Below are positions 26,603 through 34,794 of a stretch of 64,000 bases of DNA, one piece after another (within the stretch, counting starts at the first letter, position 1; every line of letters begins with the position of its first letter). The translations under genes were made by a program, and so were the position numbers. Source of the DNA: Candidatus Saccharimonadota bacterium. GTDB taxonomy: Bacteria; Patescibacteriota; Saccharimonadia; Saccharimonadales; Saccharimonadaceae. The stretch spans positions 1-64,000 of the forward strand of contig JAFRJZ010000026.1 in NCBI GenBank assembly GCA_017431945.1, given 5' to 3'. Below the pieces are notes generated by a model, which did not search any database, was not told where the DNA came from, and saw only the letters and a program-made list of their open reading frames with translations.

Positions 26603-26666
26603 TTGACATTTTAGCATAAGTGTGATATAATGTAAGCATAACCGTAAAGGTTATGAGCTTTCTAGA
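26603..26666 (+). promoter_or_regulatory. promoter-leader cassette, copy C
   Basis: TTGACA (26603-26608), 17-bp spacer TTTTAGCATAAGTGTGA, TATAAT (26626-26631), leader hairpin ATAACC...GGTTAT and GAGCTTTCTAGA (26655-26666). The Shine-Dalgarno AGGGAGG follows. Confidence 0.88.
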
Positions 26667-26701
26667 ACATTAAGAGTTTTAACAATAGGGAGGTTATTGT
26701 T

Positions 26702-26950
26702 ATGAAAAAGATGAAAGAAGTTTTTACTGATAATTGTCTGTCGCCTTCGTTGCCGCCCACTAATCGTTTTAGCGTGGCACTGGACGATGAACCCGGAAGT
26801 GAAGATTTGAGTGATTTTCATTTCTATAACGAAAAACTCGAAGAGTCCGAAGAAGAGGTCTTATATAGATTTAAAATATATGTGGCCCCGAATGTTTGTA
26901 GAGAATTTACCCTTGTGAAACGCCCCAAAAAACATTTGTCATCACACTAG
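26702..26950 (+). CDS. small acidic protein of the TCTAGA-UTR group
   Basis: 82 aa, MKKMKEVFTDNC. No membrane segment; acidic middle (LDDEPGSEDLSD, EKLEESEEEV) and a basic C terminus (KRPKKHLSSH). I do not recognise it. It differs from the other two cassette genes, which code for membrane proteins, so the cassette is shared by unrelated products. The TAG stop lies inside CTAGAAAGC, complementary to the leader motif, and is followed by the terminator. Confidence 0.65.
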   Translation: MKKMKEVFTDNCLSPSLPPTNRFSVALDDEPGSEDLSDFHFYNEKLEESEEEVLYRFKIYVAPNVCREFTLVKRPKKHLSSH

Positions 26951-26985
26951 AAAGCCCCGCCTCGGTCTCACGGCCGGGGCTTTTT
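26947..26985 (+). terminator. terminator with CTAGAAAGC motif
   Basis: CTAGAAAGC (26947-26955) with the stop codon, then AGCCCCG...CGGGGCT and TTTTT. Confidence 0.85.
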
Positions 26986-27025
26986 CTTGGCTAAATTGTT
27001 GTTGAAGTTGTGTTACAATGAGGGT

Positions 27026-27616
27026 ATGGCAAAGTTATATTTTCGTTATGGGGCGATGGGATGTGGCAAAACGATGCAACTGTTACAGGTGGCATTTAAC
27101 TACGAAGAGCGCGGGCACCGAGTCTGCGTGATTAAACCACAAACCGATATCAAAAACGGCACTAAATTACTAACTCGTATCGGCCCCGAGCGCGAGACGG
27201 ATTTTTGTTTTGATCGCGAGACAAATTTGTATGAAGAAATACGAAAAAATTACGCCAAAGTTGACTGCGTCTTGGTAGATGAAGCGCAGTTTTTGACGCC
27301 AACGCAAGCCGACCAATTGATGTTGATTACGGTTAAACTTCATATTCCGGTAATTGCCTATGGATTGAGGTTAAACTTTCGCCTTAACGACGGCGGGTTT
27401 GAGGGGGCGACGAGGTTGTTGCAAATTGCTCATAATATCGAGGAACTCAAAACTATTTGCGAATGCGGCCACAAGGCGACCATCAACGCGCGGTTCGTAG
27501 ATGACAAACTAGCTACTAGTGGTCCCGATGTTTTGATTGATGGTACTGATAGCAAGGTTGAATACCGTGCGCTTTGCCCGGTTTGTTATGAGAAGCATCT
27601 TGAGGGGGTGCGCTGA
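27026..27616 (+). CDS. tdk: thymidine kinase, copy 2
   Basis: 196 aa from ATG 27026 (MAKLYFRYGAMGCGKT). Same P-loop, DEAQFLTPTQADQLM and zinc-site residues (CECGHKA, CPVCY) as copy 1, with scattered substitutions over the whole length. TACAAT with an extended TGT lies 6 nt before the ATG, so it is leaderless like copy 1; an upstream in-frame start at 26987 would lie before the promoter. The stop overlaps the tmk start as TGATG. Confidence 0.94.
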   Translation: MAKLYFRYGAMGCGKTMQLLQVAFNYEERGHRVCVIKPQTDIKNGTKLLTRIGPERETDFCFDRETNLYEEIRKNYAKVDCVLVDEAQFLTPTQADQLMLITVKLHIPVIAYGLRLNFRLNDGGFEGATRLLQIAHNIEELKTICECGHKATINARFVDDKLATSGPDVLIDGTDSKVEYRALCPVCYEKHLEGVR

Positions 27617-28218
27617 TGTATATAGTGATTGAAGGCCAAGATGGCACCGGCAAATCTACCCAAGCCGAGCTTTTGACTACATATTTCAAAAAACAAGGTA
27701 AAGAAGTGGTGATGCTAGAGGAGCCAGATGGTGATTTGCCGCAGGCGCATGATTTACATGATATGATTTTGGCGCGCGGCTATCAACTGGAGCCGATCAC
27801 TAATGTGTTGCTATTTACGGCGGCGCGAGTTGAGTTGTGGCGCAAAATTGCCGAGCCGGTATTGAAACGTGGTGGTATTGTGATTTCGGCGCGTAATTAT
27901 TGGTCGACGCTCGCCTATCAAGGTTATGGCGAGGGAGTGTCGCGGAATAAGATTATTCGCATCACTAAAGATTTGTTGCCTGAGAAATATTTCAAGCCTG
28001 ATTATGGGTTTATTTTGGTCGTGCCAGATGAAGTGCGTTTGAAGCGTCAATCGGGGCGTGGCAAAAATACTGAAACTTTTGAGGCCAAACCTGATGCTTT
28101 TCAGCAGAAGGTCAACGCCGCTTATCCACGCATTGCCAAAGATTTTGGTCTAACAGTTATTGACGCTTCGGGAACTATTGAGGAAATCTTTGCTGAAATT
28201 AAGCAACATTTAGTTTGA
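27616..28218 (+). CDS. tmk: thymidylate (dTMP) kinase, copy 2
   Basis: 200 aa, MYIVIEGQDGTGKSTQ. The same EEPDGDLPQAHDLHDMIL and ARNYWSTLAYQGYGEG blocks as copy 1, with few substitutions overall. It is coupled to tdk by a TGATG overlap and ends 3 nt from the convergent gatB stop. The pair 27026-28218 is inverted relative to 19912-21104. Confidence 0.93.
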   Translation: MYIVIEGQDGTGKSTQAELLTTYFKKQGKEVVMLEEPDGDLPQAHDLHDMILARGYQLEPITNVLLFTAARVELWRKIAEPVLKRGGIVISARNYWSTLAYQGYGEGVSRNKIIRITKDLLPEKYFKPDYGFILVVPDEVRLKRQSGRGKNTETFEAKPDAFQQKVNAAYPRIAKDFGLTVIDASGTIEEIFAEIKQHLV

Positions 28219-28221
28219 TAA

Positions 28222-29736
28222 TTATTTACTAAGTTTGGTGCGGAGGATTTGCTGGACGGCGGAAGGATTGGCTTGGCCGTGAGATTCTTTCATGACTTGA
28301 CCGACGAGAAAACCGATGACTTTATCTTGACCAGCCTTGAAGTCGGCTTGGGCTTTTTGGGTTTCGGGTTTAGCGAGCACAGTGTCGACGATTTTCTCGA
28401 GAGCAGCGGTGTCATTTTCTTGGATGACGCCGAGTTCTTTGGCGATGTCTTTAGTAGATTTGGTTTTCATCTGGGGGTCGAAGAATTTCAAGAAAACTTC
28501 TTTGGTAGCGGTAGAGCTGAGTTCTTTATCGGAATTCATCTTAACGAGGTCACGGAGTTGAGCTACAGAGGGTAAATCGTTCAGATACTCAGCGGATTTT
28601 TCTTCGGCTAGCAAGACTGACGCAAACAAATTCGCGACTTTTGAGATGATTTGAACATCCTTTCTCGGCACGCTCGCGACGCCCGCCGTCGCGGGGTCGC
28701 TCGCTGCTTCTCGTCGTGACTGCGAACGCGCCTCGAAAGGATGGTTCAAATCATCTAACTCTCCTAATTTTTCCATCAGCGGTTGGTAGTCGAGGAGGAT
28801 TTCGAGAGTGTCGTGAGGGATGGCGTCAGCGAAGCGGGCGCGGTAGTCGGATGGCAGTAACGGAAGTGCGGATTTTTCGGTAGCGATATATTCGTCGGAC
28901 AGATGAATCGGCGGAACATCGGGTTCGGGCATATAGCGGTAATCTTGAGCCTCTTCCTTGCTGCGTTGAGCGGTAGTCTTGCCAGTATCGTCACTCCAAC
29001 CGCGAGTTTCCTGTTTGACTTTTTCACCTTTATCTAGCAACTTGGACTGACGTTGGTATTCATATTCTACAGCACGTTCAACTGAGCGGAAAGAGTTAAG
29101 ATTCTTAATCTCGGCGCGTGTACCAAGTTCTTTCGCCCCTTCTGGCGCGAGTGAAATGTTGACATCAAAACGCATATTGCCGTTATAAAGATCACCATAA
29201 GTAACTCCAGCGTAAGTCATGATACGCCAGAGCTCTTTGCAATAATCGCGAGCGTGAGCGGCAGAATGGATGTCGGGCATGGAAACGATTTCAATCAACG
29301 GAGTGCCGGCACGATTTAAATCAACTAGCGAGTAACTGCCGAAATGGCTGAGTTTGCCAGCATCCTCCTCGAGATGGGCGTGTTCAATGCGTACTTTGGT
29401 GCCATCAGGAAGCTCAATAAAGCCAGCACCGATAATCGGCTGATAAAGTTGGGAAATCTGATAACCCTTAGGTAAATCTGGGTAATAATAGTGCTTGCGA
29501 TCAAAGCGAGAAATCGGATTAATCTCAGCGTTCATAGCGTGACCAGCACGCACAGCAAAGCGCACCGCTTCGGCATTTAAGCGTGGCAACATCCCCGGCA
29601 AAGCATAATCTACCGGCGACACGCAAGAGTTTGGCTCCTTACCGCGCGCGTCATTGTCAACCTCGCTAAATAATTTGGTCTTGGTGGCTAATTGGACATG
29701 ACATTCAATACCGATGGTAATTTCGTATTTACTCAT
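28222..29736 (-). CDS. gatB: Asp/Glu-tRNA amidotransferase subunit B, with in-frame palindromic insert
   Basis: GatB binds misacylated tRNA and, with GatA and GatC, makes Gln-tRNA (and Asn-tRNA) from Glu/Asp-tRNA. 504 aa. Seen: IGIECHVQLATKTKLFS, RFDRKHYYYPDLPKGYQISQ, LEEDAGKLSH, SLVDLNRAGTPLIEIVS and a YqeY-like C-terminal tail domain. Residues of about 326-365 (HPFEARSQSRREAASDPATA...VPRKDVQI) come from a family 1 element in the helical domain. Its start overlaps the upstream 139-aa gene by one base. Confidence 0.96.
   Translation of the reverse strand: MSKYEITIGIECHVQLATKTKLFSEVDNDARGKEPNSCVSPVDYALPGMLPRLNAEAVRFAVRAGHAMNAEINPISRFDRKHYYYPDLPKGYQISQLYQPIIGAGFIELPDGTKVRIEHAHLEEDAGKLSHFGSYSLVDLNRAGTPLIEIVSMPDIHSAAHARDYCKELWRIMTYAGVTYGDLYNGNMRFDVNISLAPEGAKELGTRAEIKNLNSFRSVERAVEYEYQRQSKLLDKGEKVKQETRGWSDDTGKTTAQRSKEEAQDYRYMPEPDVPPIHLSDEYIATEKSALPLLPSDYRARFADAIPHDTLEILLDYQPLMEKLGELDDLNHPFEARSQSRREAASDPATAGVASVPRKDVQIISKVANLFASVLLAEEKSAEYLNDLPSVAQLRDLVKMNSDKELSSTATKEVFLKFFDPQMKTKSTKDIAKELGVIQENDTAALEKIVDTVLAKPETQKAQADFKAGQDKVIGFLVGQVMKESHGQANPSAVQQILRTKLSK
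28644..28756 (+). repeat. palindromic element family 1, copy in gatB
   Basis: Arms AGATGATTTGAACATCCTTTC (28644 on) and GAAAGGATGGTTCAAATCATC (to 28755), complementary over about 21 nt with one bulge. Core TCGGCACGCTCG, hairpin CCCGC-CGTC-GCGGG (paired change relative to other copies), CGTCGTGACTGCGAACGC, GCCTC. The reading frame stays open. Confidence 0.9.
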
Positions 29737-30155
29737 TAGATGGCTCCTAGGTCTTTAAGGGCTTGGTAGAACGAATTTAGAGCACGCTTAGCCTGCAAAT
29801 ATTCAACAGAAAAACCATGCTCATGGGCAATCTGATTGCGAAGTTTATGCGCGTGCCAAACGGCGTTTAACTGGGTAAATTTTCCACTACTACGTTTAAG
29901 GCGTTCGCCCATATTTTTGCCAGGAGTGCCCATTTCGCGCAGAGCCTTGTCGAGTAATTTGTCGGCCTCAACCACCGACATATTGTAAGTAGCGGGATTG
30001 TCTTTGACGAGAGAATTTTCGATTTTGAGCCAATCGCTCTGATACTTGGCGGTATTAAAAACGTGGCCACGTTTTTGAGTCATTAAAATTGATACAAAAA
30101 TCAAAATGCCAACAATGAGGACCGCAATTAAGAGAAACCAAACCGAGATATTCAC
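29736..30155 (-). CDS. membrane-anchored protein inserted between gatA and gatB
   Basis: 139 aa. One N-terminal transmembrane helix (about residues 4-25, VWFLLIAVLIVGILIFVSIL) followed by a soluble helical domain: AKYQSDWLKIENSLV, ADKLLDKALREMG and AVWHAHKLRNQIAHEHGFSV. The last block recalls DUF4145/HEPN-like helical proteins, but I do not assign a family. It overlaps gatA by 4 nt and gatB by 1 nt, so it is translated with the amidotransferase; a link to tRNA amidation is inferred from position only. Confidence 0.75.
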   Translation of the reverse strand: MNISVWFLLIAVLIVGILIFVSILMTQKRGHVFNTAKYQSDWLKIENSLVKDNPATYNMSVVEADKLLDKALREMGTPGKNMGERLKRSSGKFTQLNAVWHAHKLRNQIAHEHGFSVEYLQAKRALNSFYQALKDLGAI

Positions 30156-31606
30156 ATTAACTCCTTTGAAAGTTCAATTAGATTAGCATCGCTGCGGCGA
30201 GGGCCGATGAGCTGAAGGCCGAGGGGGAGATTGTCTTTAGTGGTGCCAGCAGGAATGGTGAGTGCAGGCAGGCCAGCGAGATTAATTGGGGTAGACATGA
30301 CGTCTTCAAGATACATGGCGACGGGGTCATTGACCTTTTCACCGAGCTTGAAGGGCGGATTTGGCGCTACTGGCGTCAATATAAAATCACATTTTTCAAA
30401 AGCTTTGGCATATTCTTCGATAATCAGGGTGCGGACTTTTTGAGCTTTGAGATAATAAGCATCATAAAAACCAGAGCTAAGGACGAAATTGCCAATCATA
30501 ATACGGCGCTTGTTTTCGGCCATGAAACCTTCGTTGCGGGTGTTGGCGTAGACGTCGTCGAGATTCTTGACTTTGTCGGAGCGGAAACCGTAGCGGACGC
30601 CGTCGTGGCGGCTGAGATTGCTAGAAATTTCGGCAGGGACGACGATGTAATAGACTGCGAGTGCGTATTTGAGCATTGGCATGTCGAGCTCAATGATTTC
30701 GTGACCCTTTTGCTTTAATTGCTCTACTTTGTCTTTGAGTGCTTGGCGAATCTCGGGATGAACCGTATCGTTATCGAAATCCTTGATAGCGCCAACACGA
30801 ATACTGGATGATTTTCGGCACGCTCGCTCGGGCCCGTCGTTACGGGCCTCGCTCGCTATGTTGCGCTCCCCGTCGGGCGCAAAATACCTCAAATCATCAG
30901 TATTCGTGTTGTAAAAGTCCGGCAAGGTGGTCATGTCGTACGGGTCTTGGCCGGCGCAGATGGACATGAGGAGGTCCATATCCTCGGGAGTGCGAGTGAG
31001 GAAACCGATGCTGTCGGTGCTGGAAGCCATCGCCACGATGCCATAACGCGATACGGCGCCGTAGGTAGGCTTGAGGCCGTAAATGCCGTTAAAGGCAGCA
31101 GGCTGGCGGATGGAACCACCAGTGTCGGTACCAGTAGCAAACGGAACAATATCAAGAGCGACTGCGACGGCAGAGCCGCCACTAGATCCACCGGCGACGC
31201 GAGTTTGATCGGCGGAGTTCAAAGTCGGGCCATAGTAAGAATTTTCGGTGGAAGAGCCATGGGCAAAAGCATCCAGATTAGTGCGGCCGACCAAAATTGC
31301 GCCCTCGGCTTCGAGCTTTTTGATTACCGTCGCGGTAACGGGGCTAACAAAACCTTCCAAAATGTGAGCTGAGGCGGTAGTACTACCTACGGGTGCGAGA
31401 AAATTGTCTTTAATAGCGAACGGCACACCAGCCAAACGGCCGACGTTTTCACCTTTTTTGATGCGCTTATCAATTTCGGCGGCTTTTTTCAAAGCATTTT
31501 CATTGTCTAGGAAATTAAATACATGATAATCGGCGAATTTCTGAGCTTTTTTCAAAGCTTCTTCAACCAAACTGACAGCAGTAGTATTTTTATCAGCAAT
31601 CTTCAT
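30152..31606 (-). CDS. gatA: Asp/Glu-tRNA amidotransferase subunit A, with in-frame palindromic insert
   Basis: Glutaminase subunit of GatCAB, 484 aa. The Ser-cisSer-Lys centre is present: Lys in GVPFAIKDNF, SSGGSAVAVA, and TDTGGSIRQPAAFNG. Residues of about 236-275 (TNTDDLRYFAPDGERNIASE...ACRKSSSIRVGAIKDF) are a family 1 element inserted just before the strand that in other GatA proteins reads like LRIGVPKE. The start overlaps gatC by one base; the gene order is gatC-gatA-x-gatB. Confidence 0.96.
   Translation of the reverse strand: MKIADKNTTAVSLVEEALKKAQKFADYHVFNFLDNENALKKAAEIDKRIKKGENVGRLAGVPFAIKDNFLAPVGSTTASAHILEGFVSPVTATVIKKLEAEGAILVGRTNLDAFAHGSSTENSYYGPTLNSADQTRVAGGSSGGSAVAVALDIVPFATGTDTGGSIRQPAAFNGIYGLKPTYGAVSRYGIVAMASSTDSIGFLTRTPEDMDLLMSICAGQDPYDMTTLPDFYNTNTDDLRYFAPDGERNIASEARNDGPERACRKSSSIRVGAIKDFDNDTVHPEIRQALKDKVEQLKQKGHEIIELDMPMLKYALAVYYIVVPAEISSNLSRHDGVRYGFRSDKVKNLDDVYANTRNEGFMAENKRRIMIGNFVLSSGFYDAYYLKAQKVRTLIIEEYAKAFEKCDFILTPVAPNPPFKLGEKVNDPVAMYLEDVMSTPINLAGLPALTIPAGTTKDNLPLGLQLIGPRRSDANLIELSKELM
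30794..30910 (+). repeat. palindromic element family 1, copy in gatA
   Basis: Arms AACACGAATACTGGATGATT (30794 on) and AATCATCAGTATTCGTGTT (to 30910), complementary over 20 nt. Core TCGGCACGCTCG, hairpin GGCCCGT-CGTT-ACGGGCC, then TTGCGC...GCGCAA, ACCTC. The arm on the minus strand codes for SSSIRV, which fits the conserved GatA strand, so the other arm is the likely duplicate. Confidence 0.92.
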
Positions 31607-31893
31607 TACAAAACCTTTGGTACTTTAATTTGATTATCTTGTTGTTCTTTGGTCAAAGCGAGGAGTTGCTCGCGGTCGGCTTCTTGGGGTTGAATTTCGT
31701 CAGGACGCCAGACATTTTCCATCTCAAAAACTTGATAGGTCGGCTCTACGCCTTTGACATCTAGCTCATCTAATTGTGAAATATATTTAATGATGTTTTC
31801 GAGGTCTGTACCCAGACTTTTGGCCTCCTCATCAGAGAGCGAAAAATTGGAAAGTTGAGCTAAATGATTAATTTCCTCGCGTGTAATTTTCAT
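31606..31893 (-). CDS. gatC: Asp/Glu-tRNA amidotransferase subunit C
   Basis: Small stabilising subunit of GatCAB, 95 aa: ITREEINHLAQLSNFSLSDEE, LENIIKYISQLDELDVKGVEP and VWRPDE match the family. The mRNA is leaderless: TATAAT (31901-31906) with an extended TGC lies 7 nt before the ATG. It is the first gene of the gatC-gatA-x-gatB operon. Confidence 0.95.
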   Translation of the reverse strand: MKITREEINHLAQLSNFSLSDEEAKSLGTDLENIIKYISQLDELDVKGVEPTYQVFEMENVWRPDEIQPQEADREQLLALTKEQQDNQIKVPKVL

Positions 31894-31949
31894 CTTTATT
31901 ATTATAGCACAGAAATAGTCGTAATAGATAGATTTTATGATTGATTTTG

Positions 31950-34025
31950 TTATTTTTTATGGTCTTTAAGCTCAGCAATTTGGTCGCGCAAAAGCGCGGC
32001 GCGTTCAAAATCAAGGTTGGCGGCGGCAAGTTGCATTTGAGATGTAAGTTCTTTAATAAGTGATGGAAACTCTTCGGGGGGCACGCGCCTTAAATCAAGT
32101 TTGGTAGCTTGTTCTTTTTCAGGAATGACTGCCCGCAAGCCTTTGCTAACTTCGCGCTGAATTGATTTAGGCGTAATATGGTGCTCGCGATTATAAGTTT
32201 GTTGAATCTCGCGACGACGATTAGTCTCAGAAATCGCGCGCTCCATAGATTCGGTGATATTATCGGCGTACATAATGACTTTACCCTCGACATGACGAGC
32301 AGCGCGGCCGATAGTCTGAATCAGCGCCGATTCGCTACGCAAAAAGCCTTCTTTGTCTGCGTCGAGAATTGCCACTAGTGAAACTTCAGGTAAGTCCAAA
32401 CCCTCACGCAACAGATTAATGCCCACTAGCACATCATAAACGCCGGCGCGGAGGTCGCGCAAAATATCACCGCGCTCGAGAGTATCAATATCGGAGTGGA
32501 TATAAGCAGTCTTGACGCCGCGTTCTTGCAGATGCTCGGTAAGATCTTCGGCCATGCGTTTGGTGAGAGTAGTAATGAGTACGCGCTGATGCTTAGCGAT
32601 GCGCTGGTCGATCTCTTCCATAAGATTATCAATTTGACCGTTACTAGAGCGCACTTCGACCTCGGGGTCGAGTAGACCGGTAGGGCGAATTACTTGCTCG
32701 ACCGGCTGAGGCGAATGTTCTAATTCGTATTTCCCTGGTGTAGCTGAAACATAAATAATTTGATTTAGACGTTCATCGAACTCAGTAAAAGTGAGCGGAC
32801 GATTATCAAGGGCACTAGGCAAGCGGAAGCCGTGTTCTACTAGAGTAGTTTTGCGAGCATGGTCGCCATTAAACATACCTCGCACCTGCGGAATGGTCAT
32901 GTGTGATTCGTCTATTATAAGTAGAAAATCTTTTGGAAAAAAGTCAAGGAGAGTGTAGGGTGGCTCGCCTTCCGCCCGACCTTCAAGATGGCGCGAATAG
33001 TTTTCAATTCCCTTGACCATGCCGGTGTTTTCTAACATTTCAAGGTCGTATTTGGTGCGTTGCGAGAGGCGTTGTGCTTCTAGGTATTTGCGATTGTCAT
33101 TGAAAAATTGCAAACGGTCTTTGAATTCAGCTTCGATATTGACCAGTGCGCGTTCCATGTCTTCTTGTGGTGTAGCGTAGTGGGTGTTGGGAAAAATGTG
33201 GATGTGGTCGGGCTTTTCGCGGAGTTCAAAAGTGAGGGGATGGACGATTTTGACTTCACGGAGTTCATCAAAATCAAATTCAAAACGATAGGCGTGTTCG
33301 CCGTTGGCGGGAAAGAGGTCGATGGTGTCGCCATGGACGCGGAAGTTGCCACGCTCGAACGCTAAGTCGTTGCGATGGTACTGCATCGTCACCAAGGCCT
33401 TGATGAGATCTGATTGGGTTAAAACAATTGATTTTCGGCACGCTTCGTCGCGCCCGTCTTCACGGGGCTCCTCGCTAACTTGCTCCCAGCCGGTCGCAAA
33501 ATGCCTCGAATCAATCATTTTAACCCACCTATTTTCCTTCTTCCATAACGGCAAGGACATTGCGGTGTAGTGGGCGGGGGAGCCGATGCCGTAGATGCAA
33601 GAGACACTGGCGACTACGATGACATCATTACGAGTCAGCAGAGCTTCGGTGGCACCATGACGCAAGCGGTCGATTTCTTCATTAATCGCCGAATCCTTTT
33701 CAATATAAGTATCGGTGCTAGCAATATAGGCCTCAGGCTGATAATAGTCAAAATAAGAGACGAAGAAATGCACTTCATTGTCAGGGAAAAATTCACGAAA
33801 TTCGGAATAGAGTTGAGCAGCGAGAGTCTTATTGTGCGCCAATACCAGCGTCGGGCGCTGAGTCTGCTCGATGATATTGGCCATAGTAAAAGTTTTGCCC
33901 GAGCCAGTGACGCCGAGCAAAGTTTGTTCACGCTCGCCAAATTTAATACCGTCTACTAGCTGTTTGATAGCGGTAGGTTGGTCGCCAGATGGGCGGTATT
34001 TACTCTGGAGTTTGAACTTTGGCAT
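31950..34025 (-). CDS. uvrB: excinuclease ABC subunit B, with in-frame palindromic insert
   Basis: Damage-binding helicase-like subunit of nucleotide excision repair, 691 aa. Walker [18 protein letters not shown], beta-hairpin [33 protein letters not shown], motif VI region [19 protein letters not shown] and a C-terminal UVR motif ([15 protein letters not shown]). Residues of about 165-205 ([20 protein letters not shown]...[14 protein letters not shown]) are a family 1 element between the SIYGIGSP block and VTMQYHRND. The promoter has TTGACA, 17 bp, TATAAT (34034-34062), 8 nt before the ATG. Confidence 0.97.
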   Translation of the reverse strand: MPKFKLQSKYRPSGDQPTAIKQLVDGIKFGEREQTLLGVTGSGKTFTMANIIEQTQRPTLVLAHNKTLAAQLYSEFREFFPDNEVHFFVSYFDYYQPEAYIASTDTYIEKDSAINEEIDRLRHGATEALLTRNDVIVVASVSCIYGIGSPAHYTAMSLPLWKKENRWVKMIDSRHFATGWEQVSEEPREDGRDEACRKSIVLTQSDLIKALVTMQYHRNDLAFERGNFRVHGDTIDLFPANGEHAYRFEFDFDELREVKIVHPLTFELREKPDHIHIFPNTHYATPQEDMERALVNIEAEFKDRLQFFNDNRKYLEAQRLSQRTKYDLEMLENTGMVKGIENYSRHLEGRAEGEPPYTLLDFFPKDFLLIIDESHMTIPQVRGMFNGDHARKTTLVEHGFRLPSALDNRPLTFTEFDERLNQIIYVSATPGKYELEHSPQPVEQVIRPTGLLDPEVEVRSSNGQIDNLMEEIDQRIAKHQRVLITTLTKRMAEDLTEHLQERGVKTAYIHSDIDTLERGDILRDLRAGVYDVLVGINLLREGLDLPEVSLVAILDADKEGFLRSESALIQTIGRAARHVEGKVIMYADNITESMERAISETNRRREIQQTYNREHHITPKSIQREVSKGLRAVIPEKEQATKLDLRRVPPEEFPSLIKELTSQMQLAAANLDFERAALLRDQIAELKDHKK
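33416..33526 (+). repeat. palindromic element family 1, copy in uvrB
   Basis: Arms GGGTTAAAACAATTGATTTT (33416-33435) and GAATCAATCATTTTAACCC (33508-33526), complementary apart from a few mismatches. Core TCGGCACGCTTCG, hairpin GCCCGT-CTTC-ACGGGGC, TTGC...GCAA, TGCCTC. The frame stays open. Confidence 0.9.
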
Positions 34026-34033
34026 AATGTTTT

Positions 34034-34062
34034 ATTATATCACAGATTACTAATTTTGTCAA
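34034..34062 (-). promoter_or_regulatory. uvrB promoter
   Basis: TTGACA (34057-34062), 17-bp spacer, TATAAT (34034-34039); 8 nt to the ATG, so the transcript has almost no leader. I see no LexA-type operator. Confidence 0.88.
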
Positions 34063-34077
34063 TCGCCATACAACTGA

Positions 34078-34785
34078 CTAGATGCCGGGATTATCGCGCG
34101 TGCCAAAACCGTCGTAGTAATTATCAGAAATCTTGGGGTGACCGACCTTGTTGGCGGCAGCAATAATCTCAGCGGGGTCGTCGGTGAGTCTACAAATAGT
34201 AGTGTCATGCGGGGCAATAAATTTACCCTTGACTAGTTGATTAGCAATGTAGCGCTCAAAGGGGCGCCAGAAACTTTTACCAAAGAGATGAACTGGCATC
34301 TTAGGCATCTTGCCCTCTTGAATCAGTACTAGTACCTCAGTAAGCTCATCTAGCGTGCCAAAACCGCCCGGGAAAAACACATAGGCTTTGGATGCCATCA
34401 CCAGCATCACTTTGCGGGAGAAGAAATATTTAAACTCAATAGAGTCAGTGAGATAGGGATTAGTGTTTTGCTCGTGCGGAAGAACGATATTGAAGCCGAT
34501 TGAGCGGCCGCCGTATTCGTAAGCACCGCGGTTGGCGGCTTCCATGATGCCAGGGCCACCGCCGGTGATCACAGCGTGACCGTTCTGGGCGAGTAACTGT
34601 CCGACTTCGCGAGCTTTGGCGTAGTATTTATCATCTTCGCCAATACGAGCAGAGCCAAAAATCGTCACGCCTTGGGCAAAGGTATGGAGCTCTTTAAAAC
34701 CTTTTTCAAAATCTTTACCATAAGCAGTGGCGCGTTCAATATCGGCAATCGTATAATCTTTAAAAATGTTTGGATCTATAGACAT
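34078..34785 (-). CDS. LOG-family (TIGR00730) Rossmann-fold protein
   Basis: 235 aa. The family signature PGGxGTxxE is seen in AYVFFPGGFGTLDELTEV, and the nucleotide-binding GGGPGIMEAANRGA precedes it. Characterised relatives are nucleoside 5'-monophosphate phosphoribohydrolases (cytokinin-activating in plants) and PpnN-like nucleotidases; older annotations say lysine decarboxylase, which is not supported. It forms an operon-like string with rpe, rpiB and gap at short gaps (0-9 nt), so a link to ribose phosphate metabolism is plausible. Confidence 0.9.
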   Translation of the reverse strand: MSIDPNIFKDYTIADIERATAYGKDFEKGFKELHTFAQGVTIFGSARIGEDDKYYAKAREVGQLLAQNGHAVITGGGPGIMEAANRGAYEYGGRSIGFNIVLPHEQNTNPYLTDSIEFKYFFSRKVMLVMASKAYVFFPGGFGTLDELTEVLVLIQEGKMPKMPVHLFGKSFWRPFERYIANQLVKGKFIAPHDTTICRLTDDPAEIIAAANKVGHPKISDNYYDGFGTRDNPGI

Positions 34786-34794
34786 ATTTCCTCC

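Noticed and set aside
34078-34785. Lysine decarboxylase
   Set aside because: The PGGxGTxxE motif belongs to LOG-family phosphoribohydrolases; there is no PLP fold.
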